NCBI GenBank assembly: GCA_021018995.1
Contig: CM037587.1
Coordinates: forward strand, 91,881,251-91,945,250
Origin: Chloranthus sessilifolius
Taxonomy: Eukaryota; Streptophyta; Magnoliopsida; Chloranthales; Chloranthaceae
Direction: 5' to 3'
Length of the DNA: 64,000 nt
In this document: positions 46,372 to 58,150 of the stretch, one piece after another
Numbering within the stretch: position 1 is the stretch's first letter
Layout: each line of letters begins with the position of its first letter
The notes under the pieces: generated by a model
Seen by the model: only the letters and a program-made list of their open reading frames with translations
What the model was told of the DNA's origin: nothing
Databases searched by the model: none
Position numbers and translations under genes: made by a program

Positions 46372-47485
46372 TACAATTCAAATTCTTACATAAATAATAT
46401 CTTCCAATTTTCTCCATGGCACCCCAGTTTCTAAATAGGGTTAATGGGGCCTCACCTACAACAATAGATACACCACTTAAGCGCTTTTTATGCTATGTCA
46501 ACGTAGCATAACACCATGCGAACTGATGTTAGCCTAAAAAGGGTGCCCATTGAGAATTCAATCTAGGCAATTTATAGGCCATTGTTCATATTTGATATAG
46601 GGTCTATAGTGAAGTGCTCGGATTGATGGTATGCATCTGCTGATGGATATGTCCTTTGTGCTAATTGAAGTTTGCATGATATCCAACCCCAAGGATGAAG
46701 TGAAATGGTAAAAAAAATTGCGCCATGTAGTGTAAGAATATGCCTTTGAGGGTGTCCATCTACTGATTGTAGGTCGCCAGAGTCAAATCTCCTCTAAATA
46801 ACCCATTAGTCTTCGTTCCAGATTAAGCACCCATATGTGAAGTCATGTCTATATTTTAGCAGACTGATCCAAGAAAAGAACAATCAAAATGATCTGTTAC
46901 TGTAGGTAATGCTGAAGTAATCAAAATTATGTAGCTAACTGAATGGCTAAAAAGTCCCATGATGTAAACTTTTAGTAGTGAATACCTGTCTTAATAAAAA
47001 ATTATTGGTATTTTTTTCCATGATCAGTTTCAATGTGCTTCCCAACAATAAATGAAACCATAACCCAAACCCAATAATAGTTTACTTCTATTGATCCTCT
47101 CATTTCAAGAGTTAATCCCTTAATGCTCCTCTCTTCACTTCTTAATGTTAGCTTCCAAGATTTTCTGAATCTTTACTAAAATCATCTGTTAACACTCTTG
47201 ATTATAGAATGGTAATCGAAAGGCTTTACTTCCAATAGATGTTTTGATGAACTCACAATAGATTTCTATTTCCTCGCGAGGTGCACAATTTGCACTTTCA
47301 TAAACAAACAACTTCCAGCATGAAATCAGAAAAGATGTATTTCATGTTCGGACAAAGTTTTTTTGCTTTGTTTGCCAAAGCTACATAGAAGAATGAATAA
47401 GTAAAATATATAAGAGTGAATGGGAAATACCGTATTAACAATGGCAATGCTTTAAAGGTAGATAAATTTGATGTCTCCCATGAGC
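46372..47485 (-). other. 3' flank of the kinase gene
   Basis: The first few hundred bases left of 47486 are probably the 3' untranslated region of the kinase gene (minus strand). No clear poly(A) signal could be singled out and no other gene is seen. Confidence 0.4.
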
Positions 47486-47551
47486 TCATCTTTGTGGATG
47501 TGGTTGAAAATAAGGATGCTGCAGAGCTTCATCAACACTTAAACGATCCTC
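47486..47551 (-). CDS. kinase gene terminal exon (subdomain XI and stop)
   Basis: 66 bp, acceptor GCTTGCAG, encoding EDRLSVDEALQHPYFQPHPQ, then Arg and TGA. Assignment to the same gene as the exons 9.2 kb away rests on phase (0 to 0) and on the exact continuity of the kinase subdomain XI signature WHP|EDRLSVDEAL. Confidence 0.85.
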   Translation of the reverse strand, partial: EDRLSVDEALQHPYFQPHPQR

Positions 47552-50500
47552 CTGCAAGCAATAAATACTTTCACTCAGTGGAGAATTACAATTATAAATA
47601 AATTCCGAAACAAGCTCATGAATCAAACGAAAAGTAGTAGGTTCAAGTAAAAAATGGACAGCTGTTCATATTTTTCTGACAGTCGAATTTACAGTGCACC
47701 AATCGGGTGGCTCGTTTCCTTTGATAGGCATGATTTGTAGTTGAGATGTGCAAATGATGGGCTACTAGTTGGACTATTAGGATTGATCAATTATGTAGGC
47801 CACGTAGCCTACAAGTGGACAGTCACGCCACAACCTGTGTATATGCAGTCAGGAGAGTCACTCTCTAAAACGAATAGTGGGAAATAGAGTAATTATTTGT
47901 TTCATGATTTTAAGCTTGTCAATAAAATTATTTCAAGTTCTAAACCTTTTTTCAAAGGGAAAACAACATATTCATCTCTAGTTTTAATCACCATTTCTTA
48001 ATCACTCTTAGGAATTGTTTCATTGCATATTAATCATTAAAAAAAATTTAGATGTTGCACATCTTATTCAGTCCAATCCATGTCCTCCGATAAGGGCATG
48101 AGTTTTTTCCTCCCAATTTTTTCTGTAAGTACCCATTGATTTAACCTGCTGCTACTTTTGGAGTACTTATACGAAATGAACGCCATTCTAAATCTCTTAT
48201 TTCTTCATCTCAAATCCAATATGGAAACATTTAGGGATTCCACAAATGCTTGTTTATATTTGTTGAGAAGTACATCCCGTGTGTAAGACGTACATAATGT
48301 TCTCTATTCTTTCTTATTTTTACTATTTCCTATTTTTACTTGTCAAGTTTAGAATTAGATAGCATATTTGAAAAACATACTGTTGTTAGGAATTCCAAAT
48401 TGGGATCATTCATTCATTCCTATATATGGTATCTAGCTTGGTTGTGTAAAAACTTTATTTCCTAGATGTATGTTTATTTATACAACAAAATAGCAAGTTG
48501 TAGTCCAGATTATATTTCTTCACCTTTTTCTCTCATATTAAACATACTGTTGATAGGAATTCCTATTTGGGATCTTCCATTCATCCCATGTACGGTACCT
48601 AGCTAAGTAGTGCAAATAGTTTTTTTTCTAGATGTATCTTTCTTTAATAATTCTATAAACCTCTATAAAAAGAGGCACAATTGATAATAATATAAAAAAT
48701 ATAACAAGTTGCAGTCCAGAATATATTTCTTCTCCTTCTCTGTTAATTTAAGTTTGTTTACATTGTATCAGAGCCTACATTTCTTCTCTTCCGTTCGATT
48801 AGGGCCATTAGCCCATCACCACCACTAACCAATCCCCTCTTAGGCATTTCAGCAAACATCTGTTGTGCAGGTTTTTAAATTCAACACTTGATGAGAAGGT
48901 AACATGTTTCAATTGCCACATAGCTTGGGTTTCAAGTTTTTGTACTAAACTTGCTGCTTCATGTAGTTTCGGAGCTATCGGATCTCATTAACTATTTAAA
49001 GTTAAATATTTATGGCGCATTGAATGGCATTGGATTGTGAGATGAAGTGGTCATTTGGCAAAGAATATTATTTGTTGTATACAAGGAAACAACACTTTAC
49101 TCGACTCCAGCTAGTTCCTATAAAGTTTGACAAGGAAAGTAGCTTTTTTGTCTGGATCCACGATAATTTGTTCTCCAATGAGGGGACATGATTCCCTACC
49201 ATGGAAATTTTTTCCAGTTAAGTATGCTTGACATGAGTTAACTTTTGGCACACGATGCCATGCACTGTGTTAATCATACATGACATATTTTAACTTTTCC
49301 AACGTATTGCCAAGGGCGCATGTTTTACCTGTTTGGCTATTTGGTGGGTGATATTTGTTACTCTAGAGGTAACACCAAGACCATTTATTGTTGTGTGAAC
49401 CAATGCTTTTATTGCTTTCACATGTATTTCTCTAGTTTGCCAAGAGGTGCAAGTACGTGCACACTAATATAAATGATGTGTATTTTAGATCCGCTTGTTT
49501 GAATCGTTGTCAGATAAAGAGAAGACGTCAAAAGAGAAAGTGGACTCACGAATGAGTTTTTAAAAAAATGTCCGTTAAAGACCCGTTTGATCAGAAAGAA
49601 GAAAATCTAAAATTTATTAGGGTCTTCAACTTTCAATCCCGTCACTTTTATATTTGGCCTATTTTGAAGTGTCAAATGAAGTCGGATTGATGTGAAATTA
49701 GTCATATTTGAAAGCTTATCGAAGTAGCTTTCCAATGAGCCAAAATTTGAACAATTCCGACAAGTATTAAAGAAGTTATGGTCAGTTTTCGGAGGCTGCA
49801 CATAAAGTGACGAATTTCAAGAATCCTAATTGAATTAGGATTAGTCTCTTTTATTATTTTATTTTAGAAAGTAAGAGATGTTTCTTTATTAGAAATAAGA
49901 TTAGTTTCCTAATTGTTTAGAACTTTATTGTTTTAGAAGAATTAGGATATTTCTTTTATTTGAATTAGGAATCAGAGTTATACTAGGATTTTTAATTTTA
50001 TGCATTGATTAGCCTATTTAAAGGCTTGTAAACACTTTTATTATAAGTTTTTGGTTAATGAAAATTGCTTATGCAAATGGAGAGTTCTAAACTTTCGTGA
50101 GGGTGTGATTCTTTCAAAACGGAGAGCGATTCTTCGATTCCCGCTTGCGGTTTGGTGCGAGGCCAACTCTTCTTCCATCTTTATCTTCTTTAGATCTACG
50201 GTTTGTGTAAGTAGCGTAATCCTAATTATTTTATTGATTTCATAAAAGCCCTAAATCAATATTTTATTCATCATTAATTTTATTAGCCTTTTATTTTCGT
50301 TTGGTATCGAGAGAACCCGCTTACGAGTTCGTTCGACGCCCTAAAACTATCGGAGATCTAACCGTTCATAAGAACCCTAGTCTTCTAGATCCATGATAGA
50401 GAACGTGCACGAAAGTAACACTATTTTGGGCCGAAATTAAATCACTTAATTGAATTTCTAGAAATTTCGTGATAATTTGTTATGAGAAATTGTTATTTTA

Positions 50501-53500
50501 ATTAATTAAATTAATTTTAATCCTAATCTTAGCCCTAACATTGCATTTAGTAAGTTCTCGCATCAAATTGGTATCAGAGCATCAGTTTAGTTTTAGGGTT
50601 TTCGTGCTCATATAAGTTTTAGCGTTTATTTTAATTTTATTTTTTTGTTAAAAAAAAAAAAAAAAATCAGAAAACGTCTAGCTTTTGTCTGAAAATTTTC
50701 GTCTGGCTTTTGTCTGAAAATTTTTGTCTACCCTTTTGTCTATAAGTTCTGTTTGACTATTGTCTGAAAAATTTGTCTAGCTTTTGTCTATAATTTTGTC
50801 AATCTTTTGTTTGAAATTTTTGTCTAGCTTTTGCCTGAAATTATTCGTCTAGCTTTTTGTCTGCATTTTAAAAAAGCTTTTGTCTAAGTTTTTTTTTTGT
50901 CTAACTTTTGTCTTACATCACTTAGTTTCATAATTGCATGTCATTTTAATCTTATTGCATTTTATTTCATTAGTGTGTATGTTTAGTGTTTGACAAAAGT
51001 CTTCATCCATTGTTGGTTCATAGTGTGTCTTCTTTAGTATTGTGTCTGAGTTGTATTTGTGTCAAGCATCATGTATGAGTCACTTACATGTCAACGTGAC
51101 TTCCTTACCCGTCATGAAAGGATACTAGCGAAACAAGAAAATCGCTACACTCCAAATTCTTAGCAAAGTCTCAAAAATCGTGATGAAATTAGAGTTAGGG
51201 GATACCCTCATCATCGTGAGCCCGAGCATGACCCAGTCGAGAAGTTTCTCAAATCTATTCGAGATGAGGTTCTAAAATTTGAGAGATGGATGAATCCCAA
51301 AACCTTCGTGGAGTGGTTGTCTAGTGTAGAGAAATATTTTGATTAGTATGACCGTACCAAATGAGTACAAAATTAGGCTAGCAAAAACAAAGTTGGAGGA
51401 TAATGCCAAATTTTTTTGGATTCGAGTAGAACGTCGTACTGAATCTCTTCGAAATAAACACATCTCAACATGGGAGGACATGAAGGTGAGACTTATTGAA
51501 AAGTATGTTCCTTTAACACACCGTCTCCTTCTTCGGAGTTTGAAAACCAAGACGGATAAGTGTCCTGATTGCCTTAAGTGTCAAGGGTTTGGACACTTTG
51601 CATGCCAATGCCCCAAAAAATTTCCCACTTTGAATTTATTAACTAAAAGAGTGAGTCCTAAGGAGCCGGAGAATAGGGAAGTGAAAGAAGTGTATGACTC
51701 TAGTACCGTACTGAGTGAAGAGGAGATAGAAGAAGCTAATGAAAGTCTAATTTGTGTTAAAGAGACTTCTATTTCCCTTGTGAGCAATGATGTTGAATCA
51801 CCCACACGTCAACCAATCGAACCCCTTGCCTATGAGTCATTGGTATTTCTAGAGTTGGGCGCACACAACTTGTTGGTGCCCATTGGGTCAAATACATGTG
51901 AGTCCATCGAACTGGGTACACAAAAACCATTAGTGTCAATTGAATCGAGTACCCCAGAGTCTTTGGTTTTGGTTGAAGCGAGTACACACGAGTTAATCGA
52001 GTCGAGTGTAGATGCACGTACACCTTTTTTAGGCCCACCAACAAATCCTTTAGACCCATTCTTGGATGCCCATCCACCTGAGCCCAATCCTATCTACTCA
52101 TTGATTTCTAAATACCCGCCTGAACGATATGTGAAGAGGTTAGATGGAAAATTTTTGGGAGATCCATATTTTGTTACTAAGGTAAAGACACACCAAACAT
52201 ATTGAGAGTATCTTCTTAAGTGAAAAGGTAAACCGAAAATTAACAACACTTGGACTGCAAGGAGAATGCAATATGAAAAATATCAGGCATACCTAATCTA
52301 GTGGAAGGGTAAGCCGAATACTAGAACACACATAAATTTTCTCCCAATGTCCATTCATCAAAGGTCATTAGAGTCTGCATCCACTTTTGCATATTGCATT
52401 CATGAGTTGCATGCTGAGATCAAGAAAATAATTAATTTAAAGAATGAGAACTACAAGTTCTCTGCAGATTTTCACAGACGGTTCAAAGAATTTCAAGAGG
52501 GTGATTTTGTGATGGTTCGGAATAGAAACGAGCGATTCCCGCAAGGAGTTGCAAGGAAGTTACAAGCTTGCGGTGCTGGACCTTATCAGATCTTGAAGCG
52601 TGGTGGTTCTAATGCTTAGATCTTAGATTTTTCGCCGGATTTGGGGATTAGCACGACTTTCAATGTGGAGGACCTTGTTCCATTTCATGGCCCTTCAACC
52701 ATCCCTGCCAACCCCTTTGAGCTTTCTACATCCGATGACCCAATTATTTTCCTTTCCACACCGTTAGCCCCACCTACTTGAAAAATTCGTGAGATCATCG
52801 AAGATGTGTTGGAAGATCAGATTGTATCCACCAACCACGAGGGACTTCAGAAGTATTTGGTCAAGTGGAAGAACAAGAATGATTCAGAGAACACGTGGAT
52901 TACACAAGAATTTCAGCAGATTGACCCGGATCTCTTGGAGCTCTATCACAACAAGTATTCATCGGGAATGCATCCTTCTAACCCGGGGAGAGTTGATAGG
53001 GACGTCTGATTCAAGCCGCTTCCGATCGAGGTTCCCTATATATTGTCTGTGATCGAGACCGTGAAAATCCATACCAACCAAAGTTCGAGGTCGAACTTTT
53101 TCAAAGTAGAGGGGATTGATGTGTATTTTAGATCCGCCTGTTTGAATCGTGGTCAGATAAAGAGAAGACGTCAAAAGAGAAAGTGGACCCACGAATGGGT
53201 TTTTAAAAAAAGGCCCGTTAACGACCTGTTTGATCAGAAAGAAGAAAATTCAAAATTTATTAAGGTCTTCAACTTTCAATCCCGTCACTTTTATATTTGG
53301 CCTATTTTGAAGTGTCAAACAAAGTCGGATTGATGCGAAATTAGTCATATTTGAAAGCTTATCGAAGTAGCTTTCTAACGAGCCAAAATTTGAACAATTC
53401 TGACAAGTATTGAAGAAGTTATGATCAGTTTTCGGAGGTTGCACATAAAGTGACGAATTTTAAGAATCCTAATTGAATTAGGATTAGTTTCTTTTATTAT

Positions 53501-55679
53501 TTTATTTTAGAAAGTAAGAGTTGTTTCTTTTATTAGAAATATGATTAGTTTCTTTATTGTTTAAAACTTTATTGTTTTAGAAGAATTAAGATATTTCTTT
53601 TATTTGAATTAGTAATCAGAGTTATACTAGGATTTCTAATTTTATGCATTGGTTAGCTTATTTAAAGGCTTGTAAACACTTTTATTATAAATTTTTGGTT
53701 AATGAAAATTACTTATACAAATTGAGAGTTCTAAACTTTCGTGAGGGTATGATTTTCTCAAAACGGAGAGCGATTCTTCGATTCCCGCTTGCGGTTTGGT
53801 GCGAGGCCAACTCTTCTTCCATCTCTATCTTCTTTAGATTTACGATTTGCGTAAGTAGCGTAATCCTAATTATTTTATTGATTTTATAAGAGCCCTAAAT
53901 CAATATTTTGTTCATCATTAATTTTATTAGCCTTTTATTTTCGTTTGGTATCGAGAGAACCCGCTTGCGAGTTCGTTTGAGGCCCTAAAACTATCGGAGA
54001 TCTAGCCGTTCATAAGAACCCTAGTCATCTAGATCCGCGATAGGGAACGTGCACGAAAATAACACTGTTTTGGGCCGAAATTAAATCACCTAATTGAATT
54101 TCTAGAATTTTCGTGATAATTTATTAAGAGAAATTGTTAGTTTAATTGATTAAATTAATTTTAATCCTAATCTCAGCCCTAACATTGCATTTAGTAAGTT
54201 TCCGCATCAATAAAGAGATCGAGTAATCTTATCTCATTCAGGGAGAGTATTTAAAGCATAAATCGCAGCGTTGAAGCATCCATCATACAATGCAGTGTTT
54301 AGGGTTTACGGATCTAAGATTATCATCGAGTTGAAGCATCATCAAGATTTGTGCTCTAACTTGAGAGTTGAGAGAGAGTAGTATGAAGTATATACGGTGT
54401 GACATAACATGCCTCTATTCTTTCAAATTTTTATTATTTCCTTTATAGAGGATCGTCTCTATTTTTATCATTGTCTGAGATTAGAATTAAGTAATATACA
54501 TGTAGACATACAATTATTGGGATTTCCCATATGATGGAATCTGGCTTAGTTTTGTTAGTGATTTTTTTTCCAAGATGCATGTTTCTTTAATAGATCTGTA
54601 AACATCAATATAAAAAGGCGTATTACATTGCAATAATATACAACGATAAAGGAAGTTGTAGCCCAATCCCTCTCTCTCTGTCTCTCTCTCATTTTCCTTG
54701 TTCTTCTTTTCCCTCTTATCACAAGTTCATAATATTCATCATCAAGACGATTTTTACGGATTGATTGCCCCCTTATATTTATTGATTGTTCATTTTCACC
54801 ATCAAGAATTTTATGGATTGATGGCATTTTATAATTAATGTTTAGCGTATTTTAGAAGTACAATAAAAGATACTGGAAAGTTTATATGTTTATGTAAACA
54901 GTAGTTTGGAGGGTGATGATAAGTACTGAATTCTCGCACCAGGTTCAATATGACCTAGAGTTTTAGGCTACTCTAATTCAAACAATGAATGTGATCATAT
55001 AGAAGGAAAGTGTTTTATATTACGAATAAAAATGCAGTCAGACATGTTAAAAAGTTGGGTTTTAGAATCCCTATTTCAAATCAAAAGTAGCTGAACGTTA
55101 AATCTGTGGCTACTTACAGGGCAAGGGCAAATTGGTAAAGCATGAGATGAAGGGACTATTACGATTCTTTTTTATAAATGTTTCATTGAATAACAGATAC
55201 ACCTTAAAAATATGGACTAATATGTAATTCCCTTTGTATCAAGTATGAAAGATTTTGTTTCAGGATTCTAAGGTTGTCAGTAAAATTGCACAAATTTTAG
55301 ACTTAATTAGGCCAAAAATCTCTATGAAGTTAGTGGGGCAAGCAACAATAAGATCAATGTTCTTGTTGCTCCCCAAGCGCCCCCCCCCCCATTTTATTAA
55401 GATGATTACAATAACTACTAAACATTGTAAATTCTCAAGATTACTCAATCTAGATCAATAGTGAAAGGATTTTAGGCACTGTTAGGGATTAGGATATATG
55501 TATGTGTATGCGTATGTATCTTAGTGGTGTGGTATACTTAATATCAAGACTCCATGAAAACTTGTCAATCTGGTTTATTTGACGATATCTCGCTTTGCCC
55601 TTACAAATGTTATCCATATCGTCAAATCATTTGTCTCTGCTCCTCGATCAGATTGCTATGCTGCTATACTATGGGTCAT

Positions 55680-55736
<57 letters not shown>

Positions 55737-58150
55737 CATTAGCACTCTTCTGCCTTTGTCCTCATCTCAACTCCACTTGCGGGCTTGTGCTGATGATGAT
55801 TGGGTAGTGATGTTACTGATCTTCACCTGTCATTGATTGCCTCCCATGAAAATTATTGTCTTCCTTGGGGACTAGGGCTCCATTAAATTGATCATAATAG
55901 AACATTTTAAACTCTAGGCTTCATTTAGAACATTGTTATACCTGTCGAGCTTCGCAGCTCACCCCTTTTTATTATCAATCTACTGAGTCCCAGAATTAGC
56001 ATCGTGGGCAAATCGGAGCTGTTTCTGCTAGAGCTTGGGTATGGAGCCTCATGGATTCACCGTACTTGGTGGGTTCGGATAAAGTAAAGACCTCTTTACC
56101 CTAATGATTCTTGCAGGTCTAGGCCAGGTCATTACAGACCTGGGTTATCCTTATTATAATTTCATTCTAGAAATCTTGCTTTAACAATCTTAGATTTTTT
56201 ATTATTTGTAAGCATGAACTACTTGCCACTCTAATCAAATTAACGGCTAATATGATAGAATTAAGAGCTTCCACTCTCGTGTGTTTATCGATGAACGAAT
56301 CGAGGGTGGGACATCACAATAGATTATGTTGATTTCCTTGCGAATGTGGCAGGGTTAGAGAAGTGGCTCCATCATTGACATGATTTAGATCCTAAACCAA
56401 TTCTGAATTCTGTAACGCTAGAGATATCAACTTGAAATTGATGAAATGTCTGCATTAGAATAAAAAGAATATTGTGACAGATGAATCATTCAAATCATCA
56501 AAAATATGTTATAGAGTAGCCAACGGTTAGCACTACATAAGGAAGTCAAATTGCAGGAGTAATAGGATCATGTTGCCTAGGGTTTCCCTGCAGTTCTCTC
56601 GAGACCATAACATGTGATGTATAACTTCATCATAACTTTTATATTAAGTATACATTTTCCAGTGGTTTAGCTTCTCTTAGTAGCTCCATCTTTTTTTCTT
56701 TTCTCCGCCAACAAACACTTAAAATATCAACATCAATGAAAAAACAACTTAACATACAAGAAACTATGCTGCACTATTCTTAGGACTTACAGGATGCCAT
56801 AGTAATAGCTGACGCACTAATCGCAAAGCCCAAACATTTGGGAATCTGGAAGATATTGATAAAATAGAACATTAGAAAAGGAGATCAATTAGACAAAAGA
56901 TCCATATCTCTATTATACAAAAGATCAATATCTCTTTAAGAATATGTAAAGGAAAAGTGAAACCAAAGATGAAACAAACCCCAGTTTTAGAGGATCTCTG
57001 ATCTTCACATGATGCGAAAGGGACTCTTCGGAGCATTTCCAGGAAGCTGGCCAAACACCACCCTTTTTACAAGAAATGAATTTACAGCAATGCTTCAGTA
57101 TGCATATATTCTAAATTTCTACATTACATCTAAAAGACAATGCCCTGACAATGAAAGGCTAAAACTTTAATTGACATTGTACGATAAATGGAGTAGAAAT
57201 ATACAACTATGCCACATGATAAGACAAAAAAATTCAGGAAATCATAAGCATTATTAAACTGCAGTACATCTCAATATATAGCCTTAAACAACTGTAACTA
57301 GGGCTGTCAACGGGCCAGCCAAATACTCCACCCAATTATTTTACCAGGTCAAATAATTTAGCACCAAATTGAAGAAAAGAGAAAATCCAAAGATACCAAT
57401 TTTTTCTTTCGAAAAGGTATACTTACATTGTTTTTCATCCCACTACTCCTCTGGTGATGCTGTGGGGAGCTTCCAGGGATTAAAATGCACATTTCCATAA
57501 ATGATCTCAATCTGGTGCCATTATATTTCCTTGATTAATAAAACTGTTTTGAGTAAAAAAAGGCCACATAATATCATTCATAAACATGACGTAATAATAA
57601 AATCATAAATGCCATTAAGCAAGACCATACAAAAGCTACTATCAAATTCAGGGCTCCTAGGCCATGGAATTCAAAATTTTATATAAATATTATTTAACCA
57701 GTACACTTATTCATATATGATGTATAAAGATTTGAAATTACTTGTATGCAAGCTCCTTTGTTCCTTCATTCCAACCGTGAAGATGTTGATCCACAAGTGA
57801 GCGAGTGCGAGCACTTATCTGAAAAACATGTGGTGATCCTAGGATCAACTCTAACATCACAACACCAACACTCCACATATCATACCTGCCAAAGATATAA
57901 CTGTTGCTCTTTCAGAAATATATTCGATCCAAAACACTAACATGAGAATCTAATAATGGAAATAGTGATAATAAATGAGCTGTAAATATCATATGATTTG
58001 GAAAGGTTCTAAATAATAAAAACATAGAATAACAACTTGCACTATGGGATGAAGGCCTTAACAGACTTCAAAGTTACGCTTGTTGGCGCCCGGAACCAGC
58101 TGGCATTCAGTAGAGCTTCTGGAGCAGTATATTCATAAGTCTGTTCAGAT
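47486..58150 (-). CDS. 3' part of a host protein-kinase gene (six exons, 5' part outside the window)
   Basis: Minus-strand exons at 58150-58067, 57885-57742, 57511-57427, 57062-56980, 56845-56791 and 47551-47486 join in phase through canonical GT/AG introns into 171 codons plus a stop, without interruption. The peptide has the activation-segment end YEYTAPEALL (APE motif), subdomain IX DMWSVGVVMLELILG, and subdomain XI EDRLSVDEALQHPYF with its invariant Arg, then PQPHPQR-like tail and TGA. This is the C-lobe of a eukaryotic protein kinase. The insert between subdomains X and XI (CILIPGSS...ASWKCSEESL) recalls the kinase half of plant PP2C-kinase proteins, from memory. The N-lobe, HRD and DFG motifs must lie in exons to the right, beyond the window. 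The last intron is 9,239 bp and full of retrotransposons. Intact phases suggest a living gene. Confidence 0.88.
47552..48258. other. intron DNA of the kinase gene, left part
   Basis: About 700 bp of AT-rich DNA between the terminal exon and the copia element. No repeat or gene is recognised. Confidence 0.5.
48259..48762 (+). repeat. 5' LTR of the Ty1/copia element
   Basis: It ends TTTACA directly before the primer site. Inside it a segment of about 150-170 bp occurs twice (about 48376-48540 and 48546-48735). A TATA-like CTATAAAAAG lies at about 48664. Confidence 0.6.
49474..50565 (+). repeat. 5' LTR of the chromovirus deletion derivative
   Basis: A direct repeat of 53117-54209 with TG/CA ends. 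The region around 50017-50040 (TATTTAAAGGCTTGTAAACAC) resembles a TATA/start region shared with other elements in the window. Confidence 0.92.
50569..50580 (+). promoter_or_regulatory. primer binding site, initiator-Met tRNA
   Basis: TGGTATCAGAGC, a perfect complement of the plant initiator-Met tRNA 3' end, three bases inside the 5' LTR. Confidence 0.92.
50672..50925 (+). repeat. leader tandem repeat GTCTAGCTTTTGTCTG
   Basis: A unit of about 26-30 bp (GTCTAGCTTTTGTCTGAAAA with T-rich variation) is repeated about nine times between the primer site and gag. It lies in the untranslated leader of the element. Confidence 0.85.
51083..52205 (+). pseudogene. gag region of the chromovirus deletion derivative
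   Basis: A capsid-like segment (WEDMKVRLIEKYVPL) and a zinc knuckle CLKCQGFGHFACQC are followed by an acidic, Ser/Glu/Pro-rich region to about 52205. The order and motif are typical of gag in plant Ty3/gypsy elements with an initiator-Met primer. It is a broken fossil. Confidence 0.8.
52430..53009 (+). pseudogene. integrase C-terminus and chromodomain of the deletion derivative
   Basis: The motifs EGDFVMVRNRNERFPQGVAR and GAGPYQILKR are the GPY/F module at the end of integrase. Downstream, VLEDQIVSTN...LQKYLVKWKNKN...ENTWI is a chromodomain. The pairing identifies a chromovirus. It is part of a broken element. Confidence 0.85.
53117..54209 (+). repeat. 3' LTR of the chromovirus deletion derivative
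   Basis: It matches 49474-50565 and is followed by ATAAA. Confidence 0.92.
54366..54730 (+). repeat. 3' LTR of the Ty1/copia element (approximate)
   Basis: It shares CTCTATTCTTTC, GGGATTTCCCATATGATGG and the TTTCTTTAATAGATCTGTAAAC blocks with the 5' LTR at 48310-48735. A (CT)n run follows at 54667-54690. The exact ends are uncertain. Confidence 0.55.
54731..55550. other. intron DNA of the kinase gene, nothing recognised
   Basis: AT-rich DNA without frames of note. A run of C lies at 55379-55390. Confidence 0.45.
55555..55885 (+). mobile_element. Ty1/copia pol fragment (RT end and RNase H)
   Basis: Plus-strand peptides match copia pol: FVSAPRSDCYAAIL (RT connection), then LRACADDDW, the RNase H D-A-D-W motif. 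A (TA)n microsatellite (55684-55731) lies between them. No LTR is attached. It is a broken fossil within the kinase intron. Confidence 0.65.
55684..55731. repeat. (TA)n microsatellite
   Basis: An uninterrupted TA run. Confidence 0.95.
55886..56790. other. intron DNA of the kinase gene, right part of the last intron
   Basis: No gene is seen. The stretch 56000-56160 is somewhat GC-richer and may be degraded retroelement DNA. Confidence 0.4.
56791..56845 (-). CDS. kinase gene exon (subdomain X-XI)
   Basis: 55 bp, acceptor TCTTCCAG, encoding FPNVWALRLVRQLLLWHP. The donor GTAAGT opens the 9.2-kb final intron. Confidence 0.88.
56980..57062 (-). CDS. kinase gene exon (C-lobe insert)
   Basis: 83 bp, acceptor TAAAAAG, encoding GGVWPASWKCSEESLSHHV then KIRDPLKL. 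The donor is GTTTGT and a split Gly codon is completed downstream. Confidence 0.87.
57427..57511 (-). CDS. kinase gene exon (linker)
   Basis: 85 bp, acceptor CACCAG, encoding LRSFMEMCILIPGSSPQHH and onward to SGMKNN. The donor GTAAGT is a full consensus. Confidence 0.88.
57742..57885 (-). CDS. kinase gene exon (subdomain IX)
   Basis: 144 bp, acceptor TTGGCAG, encoding YDMWSVGVVMLELILGSPHV and continuing to GTKELAY. The donor is GTAATT and the split Lys codon continues in the next exon. Confidence 0.9.
58067..58150 (-). CDS. kinase gene exon (activation segment, APE)
   Basis: 84 bp, acceptor TTTCAG, encoding SEQTYEYTAPEALLNASWF followed by RAPTSVTL. The donor is GTCTGT, and the split codon AA|G (Lys) is completed in the next exon. 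Confidence 0.88.

Larger units (their letters stand above)
49474..54209 (+). mobile_element. Ty3/gypsy chromovirus deletion derivative
   Basis: LTRs of 1,092-1,093 bp (49474-50565 and 53117-54209) begin TGATGTG and end GCATCA. They are flanked by the perfect duplication ATAAA (49469-49473 and 54210-54214). The primer site TGGTATCAGAGC is at 50569-50580 and a purine tract (GTAGAGGGGAT) precedes the 3' LTR. Internal parts are gag with zinc knuckle and, after it, the integrase C-terminus and chromodomain. Protease, reverse transcriptase and the integrase core are not seen, so it is broken and could only have moved with help. The LTRs look about 93-95% alike by eye, i.e. younger than the Tat/Ogre-type element but older than 6516-19301. 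Confidence 0.92.
48259..54730 (+). mobile_element. Ty1/copia element interrupted by a Ty3/gypsy insertion
   Basis: A 5' LTR-like segment (about 48259-48762) is followed by an initiator-Met primer site (48763-48775, TTGTATCAGAGCC). After the gypsy insertion (49474-54209), a 3' LTR-like segment (about 54366-54730) shares the same landmarks. These are CTCTATTCTTTC, the (G)GGATTTCC or GAATTCC block, a CTATAAAAAG TATA region and AAGTTGTAG.CC. The remaining internal DNA is short and non-coding to my eye, so the element was already broken or small before the gypsy insertion. Outer ends and target duplication are not certain. Confidence 0.55.

Noticed and set aside
57299-57320. TAGGGCTGTCAACGGGC as a hAT-type MITE terminus, with a possible partner near 63925
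   Set aside because: The two sites are over 6 kb apart with the kinase exon and other elements between them, and no 8-bp duplication was found. At best they are single ends of two truncated elements.
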